Of a DNA stretch of 64,000 bases, positions 35,727 through 48,500 are shown one piece after another (position 1 is the first letter of the stretch; every line of letters begins with the position of its first letter). The translations under genes were made by a program, and so were the position numbers. Origin of the DNA: Anarhynchus alexandrinus (taxonomy: Eukaryota > Chordata > Aves > Charadriiformes > Charadriidae). Below the pieces are notes generated by a model. That model was not told the origin of the DNA and searched no databases. It saw only the letters and a program-made list of their open reading frames with translations. The stretch lies in NCBI GenBank assembly GCA_008711295.1, contig VUYV01000769.1, positions 1 through 64,000 on the forward strand, written 5' to 3'.

Positions 35727-37984
35727 GTTATCAAGAGCTGAAGAAGTTTCTGAAGGTGGAGTAGGCATCACGGTTGTGGTAGCTTTTTTTTAGTTATTGT
35801 TTTATTTTTTAGGACCTTCAGAATTACAATAAAGTTATGGTAAGATACAATAAGACATTTAATCAATTCAGCAGTTCCACTTGAAATTAAATTTACCCCA
35901 TGAAAACATGCTTTCCAAAATGTAGCTGTAGAAAATGAAGTAGCCTTTAACCAATTTCAAAGCAATTCAGTCTGAATGTGTTGCTGTAGTGCTCCCTTGG
36001 AGTCTTAAACTGTGTTCATAGTGAATGGCCTTGAAATTGCAAAAATTGATTCAGTTCAATTCACATGCTCAGAAAATTCATTCAGTCAAAACACTTGTCC
36101 ATGCTATTTCCTGTAATGAAGTGTTTGGGCCTGGAATACAGTTGTTAAAGAATAAAATAAGTTTTCATTGACCTTTTGAACACAAACAAGTAAATTACTC
36201 ATTTTGCTGTAAGCACTTGCCTGTATGTTGTTTAGTTAATACGTTGGATACACTTACCCTACCTGGCACAACTGTAGTGCACCTCTGTGTCTTGCCCTTA
36301 AACTTCACGTAAGGTTTTATCAACATAAGAAGGCTGGCGTGCAGTAAGATTGGGGTTCCTTTATGATTATTATACCACTTCACCTCCCTTCGTGGCTATT
36401 TGTGGCAGAGCTGAGGTATGTGCAAGGTTGCTACCCCATTGCAAAGGGGAGCTGAACGGCTTTGCACTGAGCAGACGGTACTGCCGGTGCTCATGTATGA
36501 GCCCGTTAAGGAGCTTTGTGTAGACTCCAGGTACAGATCTTCTTTCCTGAACACTGATTTCCATACATATGCAAACCTTAAAGCATGGAAAAGAGGCACC
36601 GGAGGACAGCATATTTAACAGAAATAATGAATGGAAAGTAGTGATTGGGGAACGGATGAACTCCTGCCTTCAAATTAGAGATAACGCTGTTTATAAGTCC
36701 TGCCATTACCAGCCACTACATTATGACGTGAAAAGAAAGTTAAGAAAGTATCAGGCAGTTCCTAGTTTTTGACCACCAAATAGTTTTTATAACCATAGAG
36801 TATTATTTTTTTTTTTAAGCTAAGCAGCTCTGTGATTGTTCTGACAAAGGCAATTGTAGGAGAAAGACTCCCAAATGCTGCTATGAGCCTGAATTACTCA
36901 GACAAAAACTTGCTGCAGTGGAACTGTATTCTGTATTTCTCTACTCTACCTCACAGCCTGTGCTGAAATGAAAATTGGGAATAGTCCAGGGGGCAGAAAC
37001 CAGATTCCTGGACTCTCTTCTCTTCAAAACACTGTAGATCTTATTCCTAATGGAAGGAATGCAGATTTACGCCTAGAGCTGGCGTCTATAACACACCAGA
37101 GAGGAAATACTAAGTTTCAGTACTGCCTTGGAGACCATTTATGTGTTTCATGTGAAAGAGACACTGGATGCAACTCTGGCTTTGAAAAAAGAACCCAGGA
37201 CTACTCTTCTGCTCCATTCTGGGTATTACTCTACCACTAGGTTAAGGATCCAGGATATTTCCTCCTTATTCTCTTCCTAGGTTCCTATACCTTGCATTCC
37301 TTTTTGCACGTTTACCTAACTTTCATTGGAGTGGTGGAGAAACTACCAAAGAGCCAGGTGGTAAAGTTATCTCTAGGGAGATAGCAGATGTCTATTGAAA
37401 TTCCTTTAGCCTCTAGAAAGCTTGCATCTCAGGTTGCTCCCAATTTCTAGGCATGTATTCAAGCTACTGAGCTCTGTGCAAAATGCGTCGTCTTCTTCTC
37501 ACCATAATTTTAAGTCAATTCAGCCCAAACCTACTGAGTCTCAGCAGGTCTTTGTGGAGATTTTAAGCTTGGATTGTGGCCAAAGCCTCACAAAGAAGAA
37601 AATAATAGGTGCTTCTGTTTAGGTGTCCCATAACTGGAAAGTGCCACCTAAGGTTAGGTGCCTCTGTGGTCAGGCTGCGGGTGAGAGATGACATGTGAGC
37701 CACTATGGTGTTTAGATTGCAGTTGTGATAAGTCTAGCCATGTATATTGTTTAAAGTTTCCAGAATTTTTATTTCAAATAGAATCCTAGATGCTGAAGGA
37801 ACTGAAAGTTTTTCATTAATTTTTAATTTTCAGCTATAAATATGTAATTATTTGCAAAAAATTGAAAGAGAAATGATATAGGAGATATGGACATGATAAG
37901 GAGATGTGAAATCCTTGCAGTCATGAAGAAAAGCAATATTTTAATTGCCTGATATTAAATAAATAGAAAACTAGTCAAGAAACC
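35727..37984. other. Noncoding, weak tRNA-SINE remnant
   Basis: Unique sequence for the most part. At about 37185-37245 the phrase AAGAACCCAGGACTACTC followed by GGTATTACTCTACCACTAGG resembles the reverse complement of a MIR or related tRNA-derived SINE head (GAACCCAGG...CTCTAACCACTA). No gene is recognised; frames at 36370-36612 and 36968-37240 have no domain. Confidence 0.45.
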
Positions 37985-38150
37985 ATTCCTAATAGTGAGA
38001 TATACTGGAATATGAAATAATCCTGCAAAGAAACTAGTGAAAGCACCTTCCCTTGGGAGTTTTAAAAGCGATCTGAAAAAATGGTAGAAATATAATGTTA
38101 GCAATTGCACTTAACGAGGTGGGCAGACTAGGTGACCTAATTAAGCAGTA
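37985..38150 (+). mobile_element. Old CR1-clade LINE tail fragment
   Basis: TGGAATATGAAATAATCCTGC, GTGAAAGCACCTTCCCTTGGGAGTTTTAAAAG and GGGCAGACTAGGTGACCTAAT follow the order of an old CR1 C-terminus and 3' UTR (WN..P.E...APSL..FK, then GGACTAGATGACCTAATAGG). Heavily diverged, and no 3' octamers are visible. Confidence 0.7.
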
Positions 38151-41100
38151 AGACATGACAGGGTGTGCATTATGGTTGCATAATGACATACTTTGGTGCC
38201 TTTAAATGTAAGACTACATGTACAAAGCTGTTAAACACTGAGGTGTGCCATCACTAGACTTTATAACCCTTAGGTGCCCTCAAATTCTAAAATATTAATT
38301 TCCAAAGGTAAATTGCCAACTATTAGAAAGAAAAATATTCCCCAGATGAAGCATAACTTTTTTTCTTAATGCACTGTAAGGTCACATCAAGGGAAATTGT
38401 CTAGACAGGGTTTATTGTTACTAATTCCTGATGACGATAATAATTAACGTTGTTAACAAAAGTGTGGTAGAATGCAAACATTTCATCTTTAAGGTTGAAA
38501 TTGAAACGCATGTGGGAGGAAGGGCTGCTCAGGAGAGAGGACTTACATCCCTGTTAAGTCCTCCTGCTACCCTTCCCTCTGACAGTACTTCTCTCTGAAG
38601 GCAGAAAGCATTGAGGAATCAGTACAGAGAAGATGGAGCCATTTAGCAACTGACAGATCTTGTAAGCTTAAGATCCAGAATTTTCTTAATGAGTTTCAGG
38701 AGTGGGTTTTTTTCCCATTTTCAAATGTTCCCCCCACTTGCCGACCCGGATGTCTGTTAGCTGCCTGAAACAGAAAGTGGGCGAATGCCAGAGGTGCCTG
38801 TCAAGAAGTTTGCAACATGACAATACTTGTGCACTACTGCTTCAAGCAAGAATAGTGATAACATTTCCTAGTGGCATCTTCACAACGCTGTACGTTTCCT
38901 AAGTGCTTTATCAACAATTATTTCCAAAAGCGAGTTTAGTCCTTGCCCTAGGAAGATGAAGGGAAAAGCTAATGATGACTCTCGACAGAAGAGAAATGCT
39001 TGTGATTACTCCTCAATGGCCATGTTCAACTCCTGCACAGCCATTTCAGCATTTCCGGTGGGTATCACTGGTGGGCCCTGAGTCTGCTCTGTTCCCTATG
39101 GGCCTTCCCTGAAAACAAATAAAATTTGAAGTACGCAGCACTGACTCTAATAGCTTGGTAACTTGAAAGTCTGTGTCCCAAAGGCCAGCCTCACACAGGC
39201 CCGCTTGTGAGAACAGACCTGACAAATCACCTGTGTTTTTGAAAGGTTTAGGTCTAATTACATTTTCGTTTACTTTATTACTTAAGTAGATTTAGTATTC
39301 CTGGGACACTCCATGGCACTTTGTATTTTTTTAATGGGTGACTTTCAAAACTTTGTTATACTTATTAATTGGGCTATTTTCACTCCTGACAAAACATTTT
39401 CAATTATAAGAAAATGTTTTTTTCGTTTTCTAAAAATGTTACTGCACTGAGAAGGGACAGGAAGTATAGCAGGATTTCTGCAGGATTTTAAGACTCTGAA
39501 CAAGCAACTATTGAAATTCATTTGGCATATTACATATGAAAAAGACAAACTTGGAGGGTAGTTATTGCTTTTTAAAAGGAAATTTATTCAGATTCAATTT
39601 TGATTTTAAAGTATCAGAGACTTGATTAAAAAAAAGGCAAAAAACCAAACCAGTAGTTGTTCCTTTTTTATTTTTTTAATCCTGTCTGAATCCATGTGCT
39701 TCTTTATCTATGTAGCTGTGCCTGACAGAAACAGATCCATGAAATATATAAGTAAGTAGAACACTAAAAATTCCTTATTTATGCAGAGGATTGGTCATTT
39801 ATACTGTGTTTGTATTTCTCCCCCACAAAAAGAGAGGGTGGTATAGCCAGTCAATCCCCAACACATTCTGCTGATGGTAGTTCTCCTGCATATTCTGTTT
39901 TCAATGTCCGCGTTGCCTCCATTATGTCACTTGAAACCCAACATTTTCTGAAAGCCTGTGTTACATTTCCTCCTATGACCTCACCACAAATCCACCCAAA
40001 TACCTTATCCGAAATTTAAACGAGATTATCATCTGGCGACTTCATTATGAACTTGACCTTGTCTTTCAACAGCTCTGTTGGATCCAGTGTTGGCTGAAGT
40101 TGCGTTTTCACCATCCAGCTGACTGGGTGGGGCCGATTTTAATTTTTTTCTTTAGCACTTATGTTTTACTGCAAGTCTATACACATATTATGCAACTACC
40201 ATAGTTGCCATTTCTATTCAGCTATCCAAAAGCACATACTCCCCTGATCTCATGGTTCGGTAAACAATTTTATTCTCTTGTAGATTTGAGTACCCTCTGA
40301 ATGTCCCATTTAAAGTGTTTAGGAATATTGGATAGTGTGGCAATAATGATACTTTTGAAGAGGTTTGTATGGGAATTCTCAGAGTTAGGAGACAGAACCA
40401 TGTTCCTCTCAACAAATAGTTAATTTCTAGACAGGCTATAATCACAGAGCTTACCCAAGAGAAAGGATAGAAGAAAAATGCAGAGACTCCTTGTTGTAGT
40501 ACGAAGAAAACAAATGTGCCTTAGTACTCAATAACAAGATTAGGACTTAGTGATCCCCCCAAAACATTAATATTCTGAAACAATTAGTTACCATTGTATC
40601 TACTTTCTAATGAAACCCAGTAATGATTTGCCTGTGTTAATTCTGGCAATATATCCGCATAAGATATGATTATCAAATTATACATTTATATGAAAATATA
40701 AGGTTTTGGTGAAAGGCTCCGCTCTGGCATTTGAATGACAATGGAGTAATTCTCTTTGCAGGGCTCAGTCATTAGTACATTCCATTTAGTTTTGGGGCAA
40801 GAGATGCCCTTGTCTGGGCTCCTTCTTCTGTTCTTCCAGGATTTCTTATCAATAGCTTCCAATAAGAGGTAGTTCCAAAATTCTGTCCCTGAACTATTGC
40901 TTATCTCCTTCTGCTTTGCTGGTGCTGACAGAACAGATCTCTAGACGCACAGGGTATGGGATGCTTGACTCGCAGGAGCTGGGGACTGAGGTGGATGAAG
41001 AGATGAAAAGTTGCTTGTCTGTAGCAGCCCAACTTTTCCTCGTAATTATATCACAGGATATTAATTTGCTGAACTGGCTTTAATTCAACTTCAAAAATAT

Positions 41101-44100
41101 GGGCTTTAGGGACTGCTTATCATAAAGCACATGGCGCTACAAAAAAAAAAAATATCCAAAACAAGCCCAACAGTGAATGGTTTTATGCCTGGAATAAAGA
41201 ATGTTAGCTTAGTTAGTAACCTGAGAAAAGATTTATAGCCTACAGATTAACTACACAAACGTAGGGAAGTGTCAGCCCTGTGTCTTCTATGCACTTGTCT
41301 TAAAATGCTGAGACAAGTCCAAGAATCTTTGCAGACAGTGTTCCATTTTATTTTTCTTTTCTTCTACTTCTCATTCCATACGCTTCTAATGCTATATGCT
41401 TCTGGTGATGTTCTTACTGAACACCAACAATTTTTATGTTAGAGTTGTATCATCAACTTGTACTTGTCTATTCTTGGATTAATTAGATCACAGATTACCG
41501 GTCTGTATCTGTACAGCAAGGATGGTTCAGATAGATATGTGAGCTCACATTCTACTGTCAGTACGACCTGGTGTGGGTCTGGAGTGGTGAACTTTGGAGA
41601 GATCCCACTATTTCTCTGTGGTCATTGGTATGTTTCAATTGCAGGGGGTGCTAATTAGCATGTGCTAAATCATGGGAATGAAGAGAAATGCTCTTTTACA
41701 AGATTTGCATTCAGCAGAGTTTCTCCCAGTCTAATTCCAGGCAGAGCTACCATCCTTGCTCTCATCCTCTGGGTGTCAGGAGGGTCCTGTGCTGGGGCCA
41801 GCCCTCGTGAGAAGAGGGAATGGTGTTGCTGGTATCCCCAGTAAGGGGTTCACCAAGTGTTAATGATGATACATTGCACCTAGCGAACCAAGCAGGACTC
41901 AAGCCGACTTCTGATGAAGCCAGTGGTACCTCTGTAAGGGTACTGTGTCACTGCAGTACTGCGTCACTCAGGCTTGTTCATAATTCAGGATAACTCATCC
42001 CCCAGAGCCAGAACAAAAGAGATCTGACTGAATTAACCAACTTCTGTTGCCTGATTCTGCACCTTCAAGAAATTTTCTGAATTGCATTGTTGCAATTCCT
42101 GGTAGGGGTCCTACAAAATCTGCAGAAGGTGGCAACAAATACCAGCTGCAGAACATTTATATTTTAGTGCAGTATATTTCTTTGTGACTGTAAATTAAGG
42201 ATAAGACACACTAATAAAAAAAAACCACCAAAAAAAGACACTTCTCATTGACCTCAAAGTGTTGTTGACTTCTCTTACTCTGCTCCTTGTAAGATACTTC
42301 AGTTTGTCTCTCAGGAGAGAGAAATTGATGGTAATGCTGAAAGACAAAATAAAGTAATTATGTTTTCAACACAGATATTAACTTAGAGGTGGTCTCTTAG
42401 GGGCTAACACATTACTTGTAATTTTACTTTAAAATGACATTATAATTGACTACTATTAATCTGCTTCATTTGCAAGGTATGTGTACTAAATAAATGATAC
42501 AAATAGTTGTTCCTATTGATAAACACTCAGTTACCAATAAAATTCAAGCTCAAAACTGATGAGACTGCTTTTTAGACAGCACTGCAATTAATCCAGAAGG
42601 AGCTGATTCCCAAAGCAACCGCTGCAGTCATTAAATAGTATCTACTTACTGTGGAATTTACTGATCAGGGCAATTCATCTCTTACAAACATCTGCTTTGA
42701 CTTGGAATAAACACCTCTCACGTATAAGCTAAAGAAGCATTTATCTGGCTTTATGTTATTAGGCCTTGGTTTAAAGTCAACAAAAAAATACCCACTGATT
42801 TATCAGACTTGGTTTAGGTCCTTGGCTGCTGTGCTAAACAGCAGGGAAAACTATACCTTAACAGTACTGTGCTGTCTGGAATATGATCATGCAAACTGTA
42901 CATAGTTTTCATACTGCTTCGTACATCTTGATAGGGTCCAGGGCAAGAGAAGGCTCAGCTGTGCTGCATAATGGAAAACAATGAATAAAACAAGTACATC
43001 AGGGTCTGTTGCGTATGAAACAGAAACAGCACCGCAAGGATTCCTGTTTCAGTGCTGGGCTTGCAAGACTCAGGCTATTCTCCAGCACTCTTGATTGTGG
43101 ACTTACACTCGTGCACAGATAAAACTTGGATCCAGCAGAGTCTATTACTCAAAGCTCTGTGGGAAAGTAGGTGTCATATTCCTGGGTCTGTTCCAGCCCC
43201 AGAAGCAGTACAGCTGTATTCATGATGTGCTTCACGTATTACTAAACACCCTGCTGGACATGAGGCTTTGTATCCCTAGCATGGATGATCAACAGAGCAC
43301 AATACCTGCTCACAGATAAATGGGAGCTGTCTGCATTTGCCAAACATGAACCTGCATTTCTAATGGACGTGGCACATAAACTTGAAGTTATATATTGGCT
43401 TTTTAGACCATAAATTCCATAGGATGCTTATCCACTTCTTTATTGTTAACAGAAAAAGAACGCTGGCAAAAGGAAATGATTGTGGGTTCATCACATATAG
43501 AAAAAAAATAAAAAAGCTGTAATGTCTTAAAGTTTTTAATAGGCTTTTGCTTTACTATCATTACGTACTGAAAACAATTAGCATTTTGGTGTTTCACAGC
43601 ATCACTTTGAATACTTCGTTGCATTGCTGTAAGAAGACCTGAACCAAACTGTTGGACATTAATGGGAAAAGAAACTAAAACACAGACGAGACAGTACAAC
43701 AAGCAGTAAGTAAGAGTAAATATGTGAACTAGAAATAAAATGATAAATAAAAATAGTGCTCTCTTGAGACAGAAAGCCATGGAAAAACTGAAGAATCTTG
43801 TTAAATACAATCAAGGTAAGTCTCTAAGAAACTGAAAGTTAAAAAGTTAAGGAGTGTTCATTGTCAGTTGAAGATATTCGGGTCAGTCCATCAATCCAAG
43901 CTATAGATACATTTAATCATGTTGATCTGTTGAAATGCAGGCATTTAGATTCGATTAAGATAATTCTGAGATTTTTTTTTTCTGATACTATGATAATAGT
44001 TTATTTTAAAATACTGGCCACAGGAAAATAATTGCTGTCTTTAAAAATATCCCTTAGTCTATCATTCTACTTTGTACAAACATGTTTAAAATAAATGCAT

Positions 44101-45526
44101 AAATGTGAAGGGTCTTAGAAAGACAGGGACTTGGAGTAGAAATCTCGTGCAAGTCTCTTCAATCTTCTTGGAAATCCAAAGTCCCAGGAGTCTTTTAGGA
44201 TTCAGCTCACCTTGGGTGTTGAAAAATTAGCTGATTTGATATGAAGAAACAATATTTGAATGCTTTCATATATTCAATTCAAGATTGGTTACTAATTCCT
44301 TCCAGGCTAATATTAATGGCACAATTTGGCCTCTCAGTATAGAATCTCATGTAGTTGCAGTACAGGCTGGTGAAGCTCCGTTCCTGTTACCAGACCCACA
44401 CATCTTTACACTATCTGGAGTTCTGGGTCAGTTATAGATGCTTATGCACATGAATAACCTTTTCACATTAATATTGTCCTGAAGCCCTCAGAATAACACT
44501 TGAATAAAGAAAGGCATGTTTATGCATCTATGGGGTCATGCTTAATACCCACCATGTCTTTAATTTTGAATATGTTACTGATCCAGAGGTCACTGCGCAT
44601 TGCAGGGCTTGAATTCAGGAAAGAGGGTGTTGCAAACTCTTATGTGTCTCAGGGGATTATGTCCTTTCTAAGGAAACAGAAAACGGTGGTGAACAGCAGC
44701 CAAGAAGTTGCCTAGTACAAAACTGAAACCAAAATTGCTTTTCTGAGATGAGGTAAGGAAGAAAGGGCTGAGAGGGAATGTTTGCCTGATCCAAACACAC
44801 TGGCAGCTAGTTTGGTATTTTAATTTTGGATTGTGGATCCAAAGCATAATCCTATTTTCGTTGGCAGTGAAGATCTTACAAAGCATAGATAATTCTTGGC
44901 TTGGATTACCCTACCAAAATCTCAGCAGTTCTCCAGTTAACTCAAGCAGCCACATTTCCTTTAAGAGAGAATTACCTGAAGATAGATTGACAACACTGAT
45001 CTGTTCCAAGTCAGTTTCTTTTATTATTAGACCATTTAACTATTGTTTTTCTCTGTGATACCAGTTTTTATTACAGTTTCTACACTTTCCCTGAAATGTA
45101 GCAAATCATGTACAACTTGTAATAAAATGGAAGCCTGCAAGCAATATTAGAAATCATTCAGAAGGCAGTGAAAATAGAGTATTTCTTTCACACTTTGAAA
45201 ATACACAGCCAGACAATATAAATCACAGATACTTTTCTGAACTGTTTAACCTAGACAGGTCCAGCAAGTTCTAAAACTTGGATGAAAGGGTAAGATAAGA
45301 AGTAGTTATTTTGGGCCAGTTTGTGTATATTCATGAAGTGGGATTGTTGGCAGTGAGTTTCCAAGATAAAGTGGTAGAGACACAAGAGGGATGTGGTTGG
45401 GTGCAGTGTGTTGCTTGCCTGGGGTTTGGTATGAGAAATCCAAGGAAGACCTTTCTTGTTGCTCTTGAAAACCAACTCACTAACAAGGTAAGCTGAGTCA
45501 GATGGAGTAATAAATAACAATAACAT
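38151..45526. other. Unique noncoding sequence
   Basis: AT-rich, with no gene. Small items are a perfect palindrome TGCTAATTAGCA (41649-41660), a 16-bp tandem pair (41940-41971), an A-rich run near 42218-42235 and a reverse 135-codon frame at 43403-43810. That frame's hydrophobic stretch reflects T-rich codons and has no family match I know. Confidence 0.6.
41940..41971. repeat. 16-bp tandem pair
   Basis: GTACTGTGTCACTGCA is followed directly by GTACTGCGTCACTCAG. Thirteen of sixteen bases agree. Confidence 0.65.
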
Positions 45527-45567
45527 TTTATTATTATTATTACTATTATTACTACTATTACTATTTC
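45527..45567. repeat. (ATT/ACT)n microsatellite
   Basis: A run of TTA units changes midway to mixed ATT and ACT units. Confidence 0.9.
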
Positions 45568-48500
45568 CAACTTTGTTAAGGTATTATTACTGTTTCTATT
45601 TGTAAATATTTGCAAGACGTCAAAATACCCAGGCTACATAAATACATTAACATAGAAATAACAGAGCCTCCTTTTCTTCAGGGGAAAAAAAAAAAAAACA
45701 CGCCAATTTTTCTGTTTGATACCACTTACTTTGGCTACAAAAGGTGAACTTGTGGCTGTTCTTACTTCCTGATAGAGTATTTCTTTGCTTTGTCTGTATG
45801 CCCAGGATTTTATGGGTTGAACTAACTCATCTCTCTGTTACTGTACCTGGAGCCTGGTAGCTGGAGAAGAGTGAAAGAAAGGGTGGGAAGTTACTTATCT
45901 TGGTTATCCTGCACATCTGAAAGTGTTTTTATATTCTGGTCCACACTGATGGCATGAACAGACTTTCTCTTTTATCTTTGTCAAAGAATTTTCAGGTTTG
46001 AGATATCTGCTTTAACAAATCAGGTGTTCAGGAGAACCTGGGTTTAGGTTAAATCTCTCACATCCAGAACACAGCCTGAATAATTTTCCTCCAATTTCCA
46101 GCTTGGTGTAACTTGTTATGAAGATGTCAGTAGTTCATCTTTTGCTCCTTTTTAAATGGCGACACAATGAATGACCAGAACCTGCTCTCTGCATTGATTA
46201 GTAATAGCACCTTTACAATGGCCAGCCCCAGACAGCCATTTAAAAGACGTGAGATAAGAAATTGAAAAAATGGCACAGTGTGAAAATTTCACCATTTTTC
46301 TTGTAAAGTCTTTGTACCAGCTCTTTGCTCCTGCAGCAAAGGGATTATCCGTGTGGTTAGAGAGCACAAAGCTGAACTCATATAAAAGCTCAGATTAACA
46401 ACAAAACACGTGCAGTTTATTAAACTGAAATGAAAAAAAAAAGGTAAAAGAGAAGGATCACAATAATTTACATATGTTTAGCTTCAGTATCCAAGTATTA
46501 TCTATTCATCCAATATGTGCTGTGCCCTGTGTTTACCGTGCATTCCGTGTAGCTGCAAAGATGGGAAGGGGGCCCGGACAGCAGGAAATGTCACTGCTTT
46601 CCCCAACCAGCAACCCTGACTGAGGATGATAACGTAAAAGAAGGATTGATCCTAATGGGAAACCACAGGATTTCTCAGGTGGCCTTTCTCATGAGGTGAA
46701 AGAAGCAAGACAATTATTTACGTAGGTATGCTGCCAGGGAATTCCCTGAAGTGGTGAGACCTAGAGAACTCCTAGCAAAGGCCGGTGCTATAAGTTGCAG
46801 AACAGACCTTATCTCCCTTTGCTCCTCCCGGTTTCCACCTGGTTTTAAATATGCTGTGATCTCCACCTCTGCTGTAACTGTAAGCAGGAATTTGTTCTTA
46901 GTCCCTAACACAGAAGCAAGAAAAGAGTTTTAACCATTACTCGAAGTTTTAATGAGATGAAACAAATAAATGCCTTAATCTAGCTAGAGATTTACTCATG
47001 GGGTTTTTGCTTTCTTTAAATAAAACCCCCAGAAGTAATGCCAGTCTGAGAAAATGAACTTGTGCTTTTACTAAAACTGAAAAGGAAGGCTCCAGGTTGC
47101 AATAGCAATACTGTCATTGCCCAGACAAGCTGGGCGAATGCAGAAATGTAGGAACACAGTTTCTAACTCAGCTGGAATCAGCTTACTCATGTCTATGGCA
47201 TTCAAAACTGTATGAAGTAATGCTGCTGTTTCGCTTCATTCATGTACACATATCACGTAACTGAGTTGTGGTGAGGAGGAAGAAGTGCTATTTTCCTTCA
47301 GGTTATGTGATTTGCGAAGGGGAGGTGTTGTTTCTGGGTTTTTTTTTGTTGTTTGTGTCTGTGTAAGATGCGTATTCCTCACTGATACTTAAACACGTAT
47401 TAGTAAAAATCTGCTAAAGAAGACGTATTTGAGTTATTCAAGTACAAAAAAGCTTGCAGAAATATTATGTTCTGTGAGTTAACTGTAATTTTCAGGAAGC
47501 TTTCAAAATATTTACACATATAAAGGGTTAGTGGGAAAATTTCCCACCAGTCATTGCTGCTATAGCAATATTGTATGAACAAAAAGGAAAATGTTTACTG
47601 ACTTTGTTTTTCTTTTCCAATCTCTGTAATCTGCAGTGAACCATGAACTGAATTTCTGCCTTTGGCGGTGTAATATTCCCTCTGCCATTATAATATGCTC
47701 TGCAAAAAGCAGAATACAAATAACATGATAAGAAGCATTTACTCATAATTTTACTCCATTTTTTCCCCTTCCTATTCAGGACAGTAAAACACAGGTTACC
47801 AACTAATGTATCTTATTTTTGAGCTGATAATAAAGGATGGTAAAGAGATGGGGGGGGCAGGACCTGTCCATTTAGATAGTTTAAATTACAGCTTAATGGG
47901 CTAACTCCACACTAACCTAATTTTATATTCTTTATCCTCAGTTCTGTATTAGTGATCCTACTCCCACATGGATTCTCTTGCCATTCAATATTCAGAAAGT
48001 GCTTCTCTGCTTTATCTTTTAGGGACTAAATAACATTCATGACCTCTCCATAAGAAGCTAACCTTCACTGGCTGCTCATCCCTCCTCCCCACGCAACCAC
48101 CAGACACCGAGAGGCATAAAGAACAGGAAAAGCAATACCATAGCTGCAGCGTGGGAGTGTTTGCTGGGCTGCGTCAGACTTCACCAGACAGCCCTGGAAA
48201 TCCCCTTCACACTGGATCTCTTAAAACTACACTGACCAAAAATACTAATGAAGAAACTTTCATGAATATCATGTCAACCTGTCCTGGCACAGGGATATAA
48301 GACTTGACCTAAGAGATATCCTTAATGACAGGTGTCTAAATCAGCATATTTTAAATAGCAGTCTTGGATCTAGCACTGTTTCTAGGCCTTCTTCCCCCAC
48401 CTCCTTAGTGCCCCAGCTGTGGATATCCCCAACCCTGTATCATGGTTGCTATTAACCACTTTTTCAAATAAGCTGAGAAGATTTAGGTGTTTTTCTTCCA

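Noticed and set aside
14601..35731. One provirus with LTRs at 14.6 and 35.0 kb
   Set aside because: Each LTR has its own flanking duplication, and the 20 kb between holds unrelated CR1, MIR and solo LTR insertions but no gag, pol or env remnants.
38880..38990. Possible reverse MIR or L2 tail (AAGTGCTTTATCAAC)
   Set aside because: Match too short and out of order compared with the MIR consensus.
43403..43810. Reverse 135-codon frame with hydrophobic N-terminal stretch
   Set aside because: The apparent membrane segment comes from T-rich codons in AT-rich DNA. No family motif.
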